DNA of 64,000 nt, taken from the NCBI RefSeq assembly GCF_002860405.1, contig NZ_NMWV01000002.1, positions 1 to 64,000 of the forward strand, in the 5' to 3' direction. Both the position numbers and the translations under genes were made by a program. This document shows, in pieces, positions 25,477 to 34,465 of the stretch. The stretch's first letter is position 1. Each line of letters opens with the position of its first letter. The stretch is from Bifidobacterium imperatoris (lineage in GTDB: Bacteria > Actinomycetota > Actinomycetes > Actinomycetales > Bifidobacteriaceae). The notes under the pieces are model-generated. The model was not told the origin of the DNA, did not search any database, and saw only the letters and a list, made by a program, of their open reading frames with translations.

Positions 25477-26340
25477 TTACATGGTTTGCAGGAATTTGGC
25501 GAATGCGGCGGCTGTAGGGGAGGCCGTGCCCTGCTTCTTCCACACCAGCACCGAACTGCTTTCCAATGGTGGTGCAAGACGGATTCCACGCACGCCCGGA
25601 TAGGTGGTGTCGTGGTCAAGGCACAGGTACAGTCCGAGGCCGCTGGCTGCCATTGCCGCGCCATTGGCTGGCAGATTGCAGGTGCCGGCGATGTTGAGAT
25701 GCGGGGCATAAGGCCCGAACCAGTTCAGTACCACGCGGCGCACTGGTTCACGCGAGGGCAGGAGCAACGACTCGTTGGCTAGGTCAGCGGGGGAGAGGTG
25801 ATCGTGGGTTTCAAGTGGATGGCCGTTCGGAATCATCGCGCACCAATGTTCGGTGATATTGGTGCGTAGGAATTCATAGCGGCTGGTATCCACCGGGTCG
25901 GCGAGCAGACCGAAATCCAGCAATCCCTGTTCAAGCTGATCTTGAATCACATCCGCAGTGGTGCTGACCACATGGAAGCGCACGCCGGGATGCAACGTGC
26001 GGAAGGCGGCCATACGGTCGGCGAGGAATGTCATAGCGCGCACTTCGCCGCAGCCGGCCATAATGTCGCCGCTTAATTCGTAGCTGGACTGCTTGAGTTC
26101 AAATTCCGCCTTGTCTGCCAAAGAAACAATGGTTTGCGCACGGTCGCGCAACAGTCGGCCTTCTTCGGTCAGTGTGATGGTATGACTGCCGCGCTCGAAC
26201 AGGGTGACGCCGAGCTCCTCTTCCAGCTGCTTCAATTGCCGGGAAAGCGTCGGCTGGGAGATGCGCAGCAGTTGTGCCGCCCATGTAATGTTGCCTTCTT
26301 CGGCCACCGCCAGAAAATACCTGAGCACACGCAATTCCAT
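25477..26340 (-). CDS. LysR-type transcriptional regulator
   Basis: The 287-residue regulator has a typical N-terminal helix-turn-helix (NITWAAQLLRISQPTLSRQLKQLEEELG, residues about 17-45) and a two-lobed substrate-binding domain. GGGAG precedes ATG 26340. It is transcribed away from the two-component genes and towards the acetyltransferase gene, from which it is separated by a hairpin cluster. Its effector and targets cannot be told from the sequence. Confidence 0.9.
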   Translation of the reverse strand: MELRVLRYFLAVAEEGNITWAAQLLRISQPTLSRQLKQLEEELGVTLFERGSHTITLTEEGRLLRDRAQTIVSLADKAEFELKQSSYELSGDIMAGCGEVRAMTFLADRMAAFRTLHPGVRFHVVSTTADVIQDQLEQGLLDFGLLADPVDTSRYEFLRTNITEHWCAMIPNGHPLETHDHLSPADLANESLLLPSREPVRRVVLNWFGPYAPHLNIAGTCNLPANGAAMAASGLGLYLCLDHDTTYPGVRGIRLAPPLESSSVLVWKKQGTASPTAAAFAKFLQTM

Positions 26341-26372
26341 AACTTCCGCTCCCTTTTCGGCAGATTCGACGC

Positions 26373-26442
26373 ATCCATTGTAAATGGATAGACTTTTCTG
26401 GGAGAAGAATGCGCTGACACATTGTCACCGATGTGGCGGTGA
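26373..26442. promoter_or_regulatory. Dyads in the LysR/response-regulator divergent promoter region
   Basis: Two dyads lie between the divergent genes: ATCCATT-GTA-AATGGAT (26373-26389) and TCACCG-ATGTGG-CGGTGA (26425-26442). Either could be an operator for the LysR protein or for the two-component system. Confidence 0.4.
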
Positions 26443-26470
26443 ATCCCAAATGCCGGGTAGGGGAGGGCAT

Positions 26471-27143
26471 ATGACCAGAATTTTGGTTGTGGAAGATGAG
26501 CAGGCACTCAACGACATCACCTGCGATACCCTGCGCGACGCCGGCTATGAAAGTGACCGGCTGCCTTAACGCAAACCGAGCGTTCGATGCGATGCATGGA
26601 ACCCTCTACGATCTGGTGGTTTCCGACATCATGATGCCCGGCGTTGATGGTTATGAGCTGACCGAGCGCATCCGTGCGATCGATCCGAACATTCCTATCA
26701 TCGTCATGACCGCGCGCGACGACATCATGTCGAAGCGTCGCGGATTCCGTGCCGGTATTGACGATTACATGGTCAAGCCGGTTGATTTGGACGAGTTGGT
26801 GCTGCGTATCGAAGCGTTGCTGCGGCGTGCACGCATCGCCGAGGATAAGCGGCTGACTATCGGATCGTTCGTTATGAATGCCGATCAGATGACCGCCATG
26901 CTGCAAGGTCAGGAGATTGCGCTGACCATGCGTGAGTTCAATATGCTGTACCGCCTGCTGAGCTACCCGAAGCAGGTGTTCTCCCGTGCTCAGCTCATGG
27001 AGGAGTTCTGGGATTCTGCCGATGCGGGGAGCCTCAGGGCTGTGGATGTGTACATTACCAAGCTGCGGCAGAAGCTTGCCGATTGCAAGGATTTTGATAT
27101 TGTCACCGTGCGTGGTCTCGGATACAAGGCGGTGCCAAGGTGA
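26471..27143 (+). pseudogene. OmpR-family response regulator gene with a +1 frameshift
   Basis: ATG 26471 (after a GGGGAGGG site) begins TRILVVEDEQALNDITCDTLRD, a normal receiver start, but runs into TAA at 26567. The remaining protein continues in the next frame: phospho-Asp in DLVVSDIMMPG, Lys in DYMVKPVD, then an OmpR winged helix ending VRGLGYKAVPR. Removing one A from the GAAAG at 26549-26553 restores the frame. A start at ATG 26547 would give a 198-residue product without the acidic pocket. The cause may be real decay, a phase-variable or programmed shift, or a sequencing error. Confidence 0.85.
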
Positions 27144-28225
27144 GCAAACGGTTGAGCGGAAGCAACAAGCCGGCTTTGGGCAAGATGTCCGTCCGCGTGG
27201 TGCTGTGGTCGTTTCTGGTGTTCGTACTGGCTGCAGCCGGCCAGACGAGTCTGATTGTCTGGCTCCCGCGATGGTTGCCGGAAGCAAACCGTTGGTATCT
27301 TGCCGTAGTGATTCTTATATATTGGCTGCTGCTGGCCATAGCATTCGCAGCGCTGATTGGCCGGCAGATCAATAACCGGTTGGAACAGCCTATGCGCGAA
27401 TTGGGCGAGGCTGCCGGCCATGTGGCTCAAGGTGATTTCTCCGTATATGTGGCACCTCGACATGTGGAGGGCACCCGGCAATGGAATTCCACGGATCAGA
27501 TGTTCGCTGATTTCAACACGATGGTGGCCGAATTAGGCAGCATTGAGACAATGAAGAACGATTTCGTGTCCAATGTGAGCCATGAAATCAAGAATCCGCT
27601 CGCAATCATCACCACGCACGCCAAGGCACTGGAGCGTGACGCCATCAGCGATGATCGGCGCAAGGCTTATGCGCATACCATCGTTGATGCTTCCATGCGG
27701 TTAAACACATTGGTCACGAACACGCTGAAGCTGAACAAGCTCGAAAGCCAGAGCATTGTGGCGGAAGCCGCTGACTACGATGTTGCGAGCCAACTTACCG
27801 ATGCTGCATTGGCACTGTACGATCTGTTTGCCATCAAAGGCATTGCATTGGAACTCGACGTGGAAGATCATGCCACCGTGCATGCTGACCCTGGCATCGT
27901 GAGTCTCATCTGGAGCAATGTGCTCGGCAACGCCTTGAAATATACCGAGCCGGGCGGTCATGTGAAATTGCGTCAAACCTCAACATCGAGCGGAATCACC
28001 GTGGAAATCATCGATGACGGCTGCGGTATGAGCGAGACCGAAGCCGCTCACATATTCGACAAGTTCTATCAGGGCGCGACTGCGCATGCTGCTGAAGGCA
28101 ACGGTTTGGGCATGGTAATGGTCAAGCGCGCGGTTGATTTGAGCCACGGAACAATCACCGTGCGCAGCAGTCAAGGCTCCGGCACCACCGTCACCATTAC
28201 CCTGCCTGCTGCAGCCGGTTTTTAA
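27140..28225 (+). CDS. Sensor histidine kinase (HAMP, HisKA, HATPase)
   Basis: The 361-residue kinase has two N-terminal membrane helices (about 20-42 and 52-74), a short HAMP linker, the phospho-acceptor His in NVSHEIKNPLAI, an N box NVLGNALKYT and glycine boxes DDGCGMS and GNGLGMVM. GTG 27140 overlaps the regulator stop (GTGA). The very short extracytoplasmic loop suggests intramembrane or envelope sensing. The kinase is intact although its partner regulator is frameshifted. Confidence 0.88.
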   Translation: MSKRLSGSNKPALGKMSVRVVLWSFLVFVLAAAGQTSLIVWLPRWLPEANRWYLAVVILIYWLLLAIAFAALIGRQINNRLEQPMRELGEAAGHVAQGDFSVYVAPRHVEGTRQWNSTDQMFADFNTMVAELGSIETMKNDFVSNVSHEIKNPLAIITTHAKALERDAISDDRRKAYAHTIVDASMRLNTLVTNTLKLNKLESQSIVAEAADYDVASQLTDAALALYDLFAIKGIALELDVEDHATVHADPGIVSLIWSNVLGNALKYTEPGGHVKLRQTSTSSGITVEIIDDGCGMSETEAAHIFDKFYQGATAHAAEGNGLGMVMVKRAVDLSHGTITVRSSQGSGTTVTITLPAAAGF

Positions 28226-28317
28226 TATAAGACCAACAATTCTTCAACAGTCGGCCAACATAACGCCCGTACGGTAGGCATCATCATCCCAACGAACATG
28301 AGTCAAGGAGTTTGATG

Positions 28318-28875
28318 ATGACCACAGCACAGACCGCAGCCCAGACTACAGCGCAGACCGCAAGCACATCCGCTAACGATTACGTCGGCTATGAATGCCT
28401 GACTGTCACCGCCACGCCTGAGAGCAGCGCCATGCTCGCAGACGGATACCGTGCATTCGGCTGGGAGCTGCAGGACGCCTCCCCGCGAACGCTGCGTTTC
28501 CGCCGTCCGCGAGCCATCGACAACAAAATCGAACTTGTCCGTTTGCAGCGCCGTTTCGAAGCACAATCCGCGCAAATCGCTGATTTGGATGCTGCTCCGG
28601 CACGCAACAGCCGTATCGCCGGGCTGAGCTTGGGGCTCATCGGCTGCGCATTCCTTGCCGGCGCAACGTTCGCTTATCTTGCCTCCATGTTTGCGCTGAT
28701 GATTGTTCTTGCCGTCCCCGGTTTCGCCTGCTGGATCGCCGCATACCCCGCCTGCCGTGCCATTGCCGCATCATCCAGCCGCCGCAACGCGCAGACCATC
28801 GAGCATCTCTACGACCTCAACGACGACGTGTGCCGCAAAGCAAGCGCATTGCTTGCATCATCATTGTCCGAGTAA
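28318..28875 (+). CDS. Hypothetical membrane protein with two adjacent helices
   Basis: The 185-residue protein begins with a Thr/Ala/Gln-rich stretch (AQTAAQTTAQTAS). It then has a soluble segment rich in Arg/Glu, two neighbouring membrane helices (about residues 99-120 and 124-145) and a cytoplasmic tail. AAGGAG at 28305-28310 is 7 nt before ATG 28318, which is preferred to ATG 28315. It follows the kinase gene by 92 nt in the same direction and may be part of its regulon. No family is recognised. Confidence 0.7.
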   Translation: MTTAQTAAQTTAQTASTSANDYVGYECLTVTATPESSAMLADGYRAFGWELQDASPRTLRFRRPRAIDNKIELVRLQRRFEAQSAQIADLDAAPARNSRIAGLSLGLIGCAFLAGATFAYLASMFALMIVLAVPGFACWIAAYPACRAIAASSSRRNAQTIEHLYDLNDDVCRKASALLASSLSE

Positions 28876-28944
28876 TCGAGGTATGTTGCGCTATTGCGAA
28901 GCGCGTATGCCGCATGGTGTTGAAGAGGGGATACCACACACAGT

Positions 28945-30321
28945 ATGACAGGGAAGCAGCAGACAATAACCGCTAAGCAGCGCACATCGATTTTCGCAGT
29001 ACTGCTGGCCGCGTGCATCGCCGGCGCGTTCGCACAAACATCACTGACCACCGCGCTGCCGGCCATTATGACGAGCCTCAATATTTCCGCAGTGCTCGGC
29101 AACTGGTTGACCAGCGGTTTCTCGCTGGCGATGGGCGTGATTATTCCAGCCACCGCGTTCATGATGAAACGCTTCAACACCAAGCCGCTGTTTTTGACCG
29201 GTCTTGCGCTGTTCGCCGGTGGTTTGCTGCTGGCCGCAGTTTCGCGCAGTTTTCCATTGCTGATGGCGGTGCGCATCATTCAGGCATTCGGCTCGGGCAT
29301 CTCCCTATCCATGACGCAGGTGATCATTCTCGCGCTATACGCCGAATCCGGCGTTGGTGCGGCAATGGGATTCTATGGGCTTGCGGTTTCCGCAGCGCCG
29401 GTGATCGCACCGACGATCTCCGGCATCATGGTCGACCATTGGGGCTGGCAGTCGATTTTCTGGGTGTCTGGTGGCATCTCGGCGCTCGTACTGGTGATTG
29501 CGTTCCCGGTAATGCGCAACGTACTCACCACATCAGCTAGCGCGCATCTTGACATACTCTCGTTTATTCTTGCAGCCTTCGGCTTCGTCGGGCTGCAGCT
29601 CGGTTTCAGTAATCTTGGCGTGGCTCCTGCATTCAGCTGGCAGGTCCTTGGCGCGCTCGCCGCGGGTGTCATCTGCCTTGCCGTGTTTGTTGTTCGTCAG
29701 CTCAAGATTGATCATCCGCTGCTGCAGTTGCGCATTTTCGCCACGCGAGACTTCACCGTGGCGGTGCTGCTCAGCATGTTCCTGTATGCGGTGCTCATCG
29801 CTGGTTCCACAATCCTGCCGATTTACATGCAGCAGATGGATGGAGCCACGGTGACGATATCCGCGCTCGCCATGCTGCCCGGCTCGTTGGTAATGGCAGT
29901 CTCTTCACCGGTCACCGGGCGAGTGTTTGACCGATTCGGCATCCGCCCGCTGGCTATCGGCGGCATGGCCTTGCTGGCCGTTACGATGATTCCGTTTGGT
30001 TTCCTGACCGATACCACGCCGATTTGGTGGATTGCCGTGGTGCTCGCCGTGCGCTCGGTAGCTGTGGCAATGGTGATGATGCCGGCTGCAACCTGGGGCT
30101 TGGCCTCGGTGGAACGCAAGTATGCCAGTGATGCCAGCGCATTGTTGACTTCGCTGCGCACGATTGCCGGAGCGCTCGGGTCCGCGGTGTTCGTGGCGGT
30201 GATGGTCGCCTGCGGCAATAATCCAAGTGGCGTATCGATTGCTTTCTGGGCAATGATCGTCGTGGCTATAGTAGGCCTCGTCATGGCTGTGGTGTGCTGC
30301 CGTCGCTCTTCAATGAATTGA
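28945..30321 (+). CDS. DHA2-family MFS drug exporter (EmrB/QacA-like)
   Basis: The 458-residue protein has about fourteen membrane helices and the family start FAQTSLTTALPAIMTSLNIS. Motif C appears as GFYGLAVSAAPVIAPTISGI followed by GWQSIFW, typical of proton-coupled multidrug exporters of the QacA/EmrB group. GAGGGGAT lies upstream of ATG 28945. Its 3' end overlaps the convergent TetR gene by 41 bp; TetR is its likely regulator. The substrate is unknown. Confidence 0.88.
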   Translation: MTGKQQTITAKQRTSIFAVLLAACIAGAFAQTSLTTALPAIMTSLNISAVLGNWLTSGFSLAMGVIIPATAFMMKRFNTKPLFLTGLALFAGGLLLAAVSRSFPLLMAVRIIQAFGSGISLSMTQVIILALYAESGVGAAMGFYGLAVSAAPVIAPTISGIMVDHWGWQSIFWVSGGISALVLVIAFPVMRNVLTTSASAHLDILSFILAAFGFVGLQLGFSNLGVAPAFSWQVLGALAAGVICLAVFVVRQLKIDHPLLQLRIFATRDFTVAVLLSMFLYAVLIAGSTILPIYMQQMDGATVTISALAMLPGSLVMAVSSPVTGRVFDRFGIRPLAIGGMALLAVTMIPFGFLTDTTPIWWIAVVLAVRSVAVAMVMMPAATWGLASVERKYASDASALLTSLRTIAGALGSAVFVAVMVACGNNPSGVSIAFWAMIVVAIVGLVMAVVCCRRSSMN

Positions 30322-30889
30322 TGAGCTGTGCGATGATGTCCGGCAATATGGAGCGGCTCAGCCATGTGATATTTTCCGGAGTGAATACCGCTGGTGCTTG
30401 CGCAAGGATGCCGAGCATGCCGCTGGATGCGAATTCCAACACAATGCGTTGACCTGGATTGAGTGGCTCCGGATCGCAGCCAAGCGCCGCCAGCCAGATT
30501 TCGATGACATGACTTTTCAGCTGGTTGGCCAGTCCTGTAGAGCCATGCGGTCCGGCGATAAGCGCCAGCTTTCGGATGCTGGCAACGCGTTGTGGCGTGG
30601 CTATGCTGGCGATGGCATAGTCACGTATGGTATCAATTCCTTCATCCTGCCGAATAATATGCGCGATAAACGCGGTGATATCCGGATCTCCATAGATCGA
30701 GACGATGGCGTCGTCGGCAAGTTCGGGAATGTTGCCATAATGGTAGTAGAACGCGCTGCGGTTGAGTCCGCTCAGGCGAGTGACGTCGCTGATGGTGATT
30801 TGCGCATACGGTTTCTGCTCGAGCAGTTGCCAAAACGCCTCCTGCATTCTTTCTGGTGCACTTTGCTCACCTGTTTTCGGTCGTGCCAT
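30281..30889 (-). CDS. TetR-family transcriptional regulator
   Basis: The 202-residue regulator has a TetR helix-turn-helix (QITISDVTRLSGLNRSAFYYHYGNIPEL, residues about 32-60) and an all-helical ligand domain. MARPKTGEQ at ATG 30889 is the natural TetR start; the frame extends to 30955 without support. It overlaps the 3' end of the convergent DHA2 exporter gene by 41 bp and is divergent from an ABC exporter operon. Either could be its target; the dyad at 30938-30960 favours control of its own gene and the ABC genes. Confidence 0.85.
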   Translation of the reverse strand: MARPKTGEQSAPERMQEAFWQLLEQKPYAQITISDVTRLSGLNRSAFYYHYGNIPELADDAIVSIYGDPDITAFIAHIIRQDEGIDTIRDYAIASIATPQRVASIRKLALIAGPHGSTGLANQLKSHVIEIWLAALGCDPEPLNPGQRIVLEFASSGMLGILAQAPAVFTPENITWLSRSILPDIIAQLINSLKSDGSTPQP

Positions 30890-30937
30890 GAGTGCCTCTT
30901 CTTGCTGCTGCCAGACTCCAATCAATAACTCAACATC

Positions 30938-30960
30938 GTATCGTGTTTTCCGCATGATAC
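30938..30960. promoter_or_regulatory. Candidate TetR operator
   Basis: GTATCGTG (30938-30945) and CATGATAC (30953-30960) form a 23-bp dyad with one mismatch, 49 bp before the TetR start. A direct repeat AACTCAACAT occurs on both sides (30927-30936 and 30978-30987). The position suits autoregulation and control of the divergent ABC genes. Confidence 0.45.
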
Positions 30961-31082
30961 CGCGGCTTCAAAGTAAAAACTCAACATAATGCTGAATTAC
31001 GTGGATTTTATTACCCAACAGAGTGATGTATTTCTTGTATCGCGACATAATGAATGCCATCGCAAGAGAGGACTTACATACC

Positions 31083-31784
31083 GTGGCTTTCCTTGAATTC
31101 CATGATGTAGTGCGACAGTACGGCAGCGGCGAATCCGCAGTACTGGCGCTCAACCATGCCAGCTTCGACATCGAACAGGGCGAACTCGCCGTTATTCTTG
31201 GCGCATCCGGCGCCGGAAAATCCACCACGCTGAACATTCTGGGCGGTATGGATCGCGCCACCTCGGGGTCGGTGATCATCGATGGCAAAGACATCACCAA
31301 AGCCAACGAATCCCAGCTCACCGACTACCGTCGATTCGACGTGGGCTTCGTCTTCCAGTTCTACAACCTCGTGCCCAACCTGACGGCACTCGAAAACGTG
31401 GAACTCGCTTCGCAAATCTGCCCGAACGCTCTTGACGCCCGTGAAACCCTCGCCAAAGTTGGTCTCGGCAACCGCCTCGCCAACTTCCCGGCACAGCTCT
31501 CCGGAGGTGAACAGCAGCGCGTTTCCATCGCACGAGCTCTTGCCAAGAATCCAAAGCTGCTCTTGTGCGATGAACCAACCGGCGCACTTGACTACAACAC
31601 CGGCAAAGAAGTGCTCCAACTCTTGCAGGATTCTTGCCATCAGCATGGCATCACTGTGGCACTGGTGACTCACAACTCGGCACTTGCCCCGATGGGCGAC
31701 CGTCTGATTCGCTTCCGCTCCGGCAAAGTCACCGAAATCACGCGCAATCCGAACCCCACGCCTATTGCGGATATCGAATGGTAG
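31083..31784 (+). CDS. ABC transporter ATP-binding protein (MacB/LolD type)
   Basis: The 233-residue ATPase has Walker [11 protein letters not shown]-loop [14 protein letters not shown], signature [15 protein letters not shown], Walker [13 protein letters not shown] and the H-loop VTHN. These fit the MacB/LolD/YknY group that pairs with FtsX-like permeases. GTG 31083 is chosen because the sequence VAFLEFHDV is the natural family start, with GAGAGGA about 11 nt upstream. ATG 31023 or 31050 are alternatives. The permease gene follows 19 nt after the stop. Confidence 0.88.
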   Translation: MAFLEFHDVVRQYGSGESAVLALNHASFDIEQGELAVILGASGAGKSTTLNILGGMDRATSGSVIIDGKDITKANESQLTDYRRFDVGFVFQFYNLVPNLTALENVELASQICPNALDARETLAKVGLGNRLANFPAQLSGGEQQRVSIARALAKNPKLLLCDEPTGALDYNTGKEVLQLLQDSCHQHGITVALVTHNSALAPMGDRLIRFRSGKVTEITRNPNPTPIADIEW

Positions 31785-31803
31785 GGGAGCGGCAGGAACA
31801 CTC

Positions 31804-34305
31804 ATGAAGAAAACGGCACTCTGGAAAGACGCATGGCGCGCCATCGCCGGCAATGGCAAACGCTTCGCCGCCATGCTTGTGATAGTGGCGGTCGGCGTAA
31901 TGATGCTTGGTGGCCTCAACGCCATAGCCCGGGATATTCGCGGTGGCCTCGATGAATTCTTCGACACTACAGCCATGCATGACGTCTCCATCATCTCCAC
32001 TCTCGGCTTCGATGATGACGATATTGATGCATTGCAGCAGGTCGACGGCATCGCCAAAGTTGCCGGTGAACACTCGGCCAGCGTGACCACGGCCATCGAT
32101 GGCAAGCAATCCTCGGCAACAATCACCACTCTCAATAATCAGGGCGTTGAACAGCCATATCTCAAGGATGGCAGGTTGCCGAAATCGACCCATGAAATCG
32201 CAGTCACTGAGCAGTACTTGCGCGACAGCGGCAAGTCGCTGGGCGATACTTTGACCTTCAAGCCCGATGATTCCGGTGCTGCCGGAAGAGCTACGGGTGA
32301 TTCGGAAGGTATGTTTGAGACCGACAAGTACACCATCGTTGGCACGGTGATCGACCCGAACGATATCGTGAACCCGTCCGGCCCACTGGCCTTGGTATCC
32401 GGTGCGAAAACCGTCTACCCGATGTTCGTCTCCGAAGATTCGCTCAACGATACTGACGCTCCGTACACGTCGGTAGTTATTACCGTGGCAGGCGCGAAAA
32501 CTCTGAACACCTATGACGACGACTATCTCAACGCCGTTGATGATGCAGTCGCCAACATCGAAGCCATCCAAACGGCTCGCGAGCAAGCGCGCACCGATGC
32601 CATGCCCAAGGCCAAATGGATCATTCGCGACCGAAGTGCCGTGACCAGTTATGAGGATGTGAAAACCCAAACCGAAATGATTGCGCGCTTGGGCACAATG
32701 TTCCCGGTGCTGTTCCTCATCATCGCACTGTTGGTCAGCCTCACCGCGATCACGCGCATGGTAGAGGAGGAACGCGGACTCATCGGCACCTATAAGGCGC
32801 TCGGCTACACTCGCCACGAAATCATGCTCAAATACCTGGTGTATTCGGGCGCCGCATGCCTGTTCGGCGGACTGCTCGGCGATGTGTTGGGCCTGATTGG
32901 GCTACCGTTCATGTTCACGCGAAAAATCATTACTGACATATATGTGCTGCCGAACTATCCGCTGCTGGTTGACTGGCGGCTTGCCCTCGGTGGTGTGCTG
33001 CTGTTCGTGGTCATTATTACCGGTGCCGCGATGGTAGCTTGTGCTGGATCGCTGCGATTGGAACCGGCCGAACTCATGCGCCCCAAGGCACCTAAGGCCG
33101 GCAAAACCATCTTCCTGCAGCGCATCGGATTCGTCTGGAATCACCTGAGCTTCCTCGGCAAGGTGACCGCACGCAACCTGTTCCGGTACAAGTCCCGCGC
33201 GCTGATGGTCATCATCGGCGTACTCGGCTGCACGGCGTTGATGACTGCCGGCTTTGGCATGGGCAGCTCCGCCCTGACGCTGATGCCGCGTCAGCACAGC
33301 GAAATCGCACCATACGATGTGCTGGCTGTGACTTCTGCCGCTAATCACGATAAGGCTCAGAGCGCGCTGGATGATGATTCCGAAGTGAAATCCACCTTGC
33401 CGCTGCAGCTTGGTAGCGTCACGCTTGCGCCGGCGCAACAGTCCGGCTCTGATACCGCGGACGATGCGAAAATCACTGCACAACTGATGGTCATTCCAGA
33501 CGGTAAATCAACAGACGGGTACATCAATCTGCAAACGTCAAATGGTTCACCCATCGAACTGGAATATGCGGATGATGCCATTATCGTGACCGCCAATGCC
33601 GCGCGCAAATTGGCGCTTGCCTCCGGTTCCACTGTGAACCTTACTGATCAGATGGCCAACACCGCCGACGCCACCGTGCATGAAGTTGCCCAGTACTACA
33701 CCGGCAACCTGGTCGTCATGTCCCAATCCGCATATAAGCAGATGTTCGATGCGGATTACGTGCCGAACGCCGACCTCATCAACGTGCGGGGTGATGCGGA
33801 CGTGCAAATCGCTTTCGCGGATGATTTGGCCGAGCAGAGCGAATACCTGTCGGTAACGAGCTCCGCCAAGCAGGAGCGCGACTTCTCGAAGAGCTTCCAA
33901 CTGTTCTTCGTGATGATCGGCTTCATCGTGATCATGGCCGCGATCTTGGCTGTGGTGGTGCTCTACACGCTAGCCAGCACGAACATTTCCGAACGCGAAC
34001 GCGAGCTGGCCACCATCAAGGTGCTGGGTTTCCGCAAGCGTGAGGTGCATGGGTATGTCAATAAGGAAATGTTGCTGCTGAGCGTCATCGGCATCGCGAT
34101 CGGTATGCCGTGTGGACGCGGACTGCTTGGCTTCCTGGTGAGCCAGTTGGATTTGCCGGGCATGAACATCGTGCCGAACGTGCCCTGGTTCTGCTACGCG
34201 GGCGCGGCTGCGCTGGCGCTCGCCTTCACGCTGCTGGTGAGTCTCGCCACCAACCGCTCCCTCGACCGCATCGACATGGTCGGCGCCCTAAAAAGCCCGG
34301 AGTGA
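31804..34305 (+). CDS. FtsX-like ABC transporter permease
   Basis: The 833-residue protein has one N-terminal helix, a large extracytoplasmic region (about residues 45-300), then two FtsX domains of three to four helices (about 305-420 and 690-825) separated by a second large extracytoplasmic segment (about 475-690). Motifs VEEERGLIGTYKALGYTRHEI and ERERELATIKVLGFRKREV are the coupling helices that touch the ATPase. AGGAA lies upstream of ATG 31804. With its ATPase it is likely a mechanotransmission-type exporter or lipid/peptide transporter. The substrate is unknown. Confidence 0.9.
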   Translation: MKKTALWKDAWRAIAGNGKRFAAMLVIVAVGVMMLGGLNAIARDIRGGLDEFFDTTAMHDVSIISTLGFDDDDIDALQQVDGIAKVAGEHSASVTTAIDGKQSSATITTLNNQGVEQPYLKDGRLPKSTHEIAVTEQYLRDSGKSLGDTLTFKPDDSGAAGRATGDSEGMFETDKYTIVGTVIDPNDIVNPSGPLALVSGAKTVYPMFVSEDSLNDTDAPYTSVVITVAGAKTLNTYDDDYLNAVDDAVANIEAIQTAREQARTDAMPKAKWIIRDRSAVTSYEDVKTQTEMIARLGTMFPVLFLIIALLVSLTAITRMVEEERGLIGTYKALGYTRHEIMLKYLVYSGAACLFGGLLGDVLGLIGLPFMFTRKIITDIYVLPNYPLLVDWRLALGGVLLFVVIITGAAMVACAGSLRLEPAELMRPKAPKAGKTIFLQRIGFVWNHLSFLGKVTARNLFRYKSRALMVIIGVLGCTALMTAGFGMGSSALTLMPRQHSEIAPYDVLAVTSAANHDKAQSALDDDSEVKSTLPLQLGSVTLAPAQQSGSDTADDAKITAQLMVIPDGKSTDGYINLQTSNGSPIELEYADDAIIVTANAARKLALASGSTVNLTDQMANTADATVHEVAQYYTGNLVVMSQSAYKQMFDADYVPNADLINVRGDADVQIAFADDLAEQSEYLSVTSSAKQERDFSKSFQLFFVMIGFIVIMAAILAVVVLYTLASTNISERERELATIKVLGFRKREVHGYVNKEMLLLSVIGIAIGMPCGRGLLGFLVSQLDLPGMNIVPNVPWFCYAGAAALALAFTLLVSLATNRSLDRIDMVGALKSPE

Positions 34306-34351
34306 TGCAATCCATTTGTCGAGTCGACGGCTAATTCGTGTGTATTTCTTC

Positions 34352-34456
34352 GTAAGTTCGCGCAACTGACGGGTGCTGCGCGAACTTACGAAGGATTTCA
34401 GGGGTGAAATTGTTTGTATGTTCGCGCACCCCTTGTGATTGCGCGAACATACGGAT
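34352..34456. repeat. Double-hairpin repeat element, copy 2 (left direct repeat of a gene cassette)
   Basis: The first hairpin has arms CTTCGTAAGTTCGCGCA (34348-34364) and its complement at 34377-34393. The second has arms GTATGTTCGCGC (34416-34427) and GCGCGAACATAC (34441-34452). The 105-bp unit is repeated almost exactly, in direct orientation, at 35717-35822, so the two copies bracket the gene at 34466-35569. Confidence 0.9.
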
Positions 34457-34465
34457 GAGTGGAAG

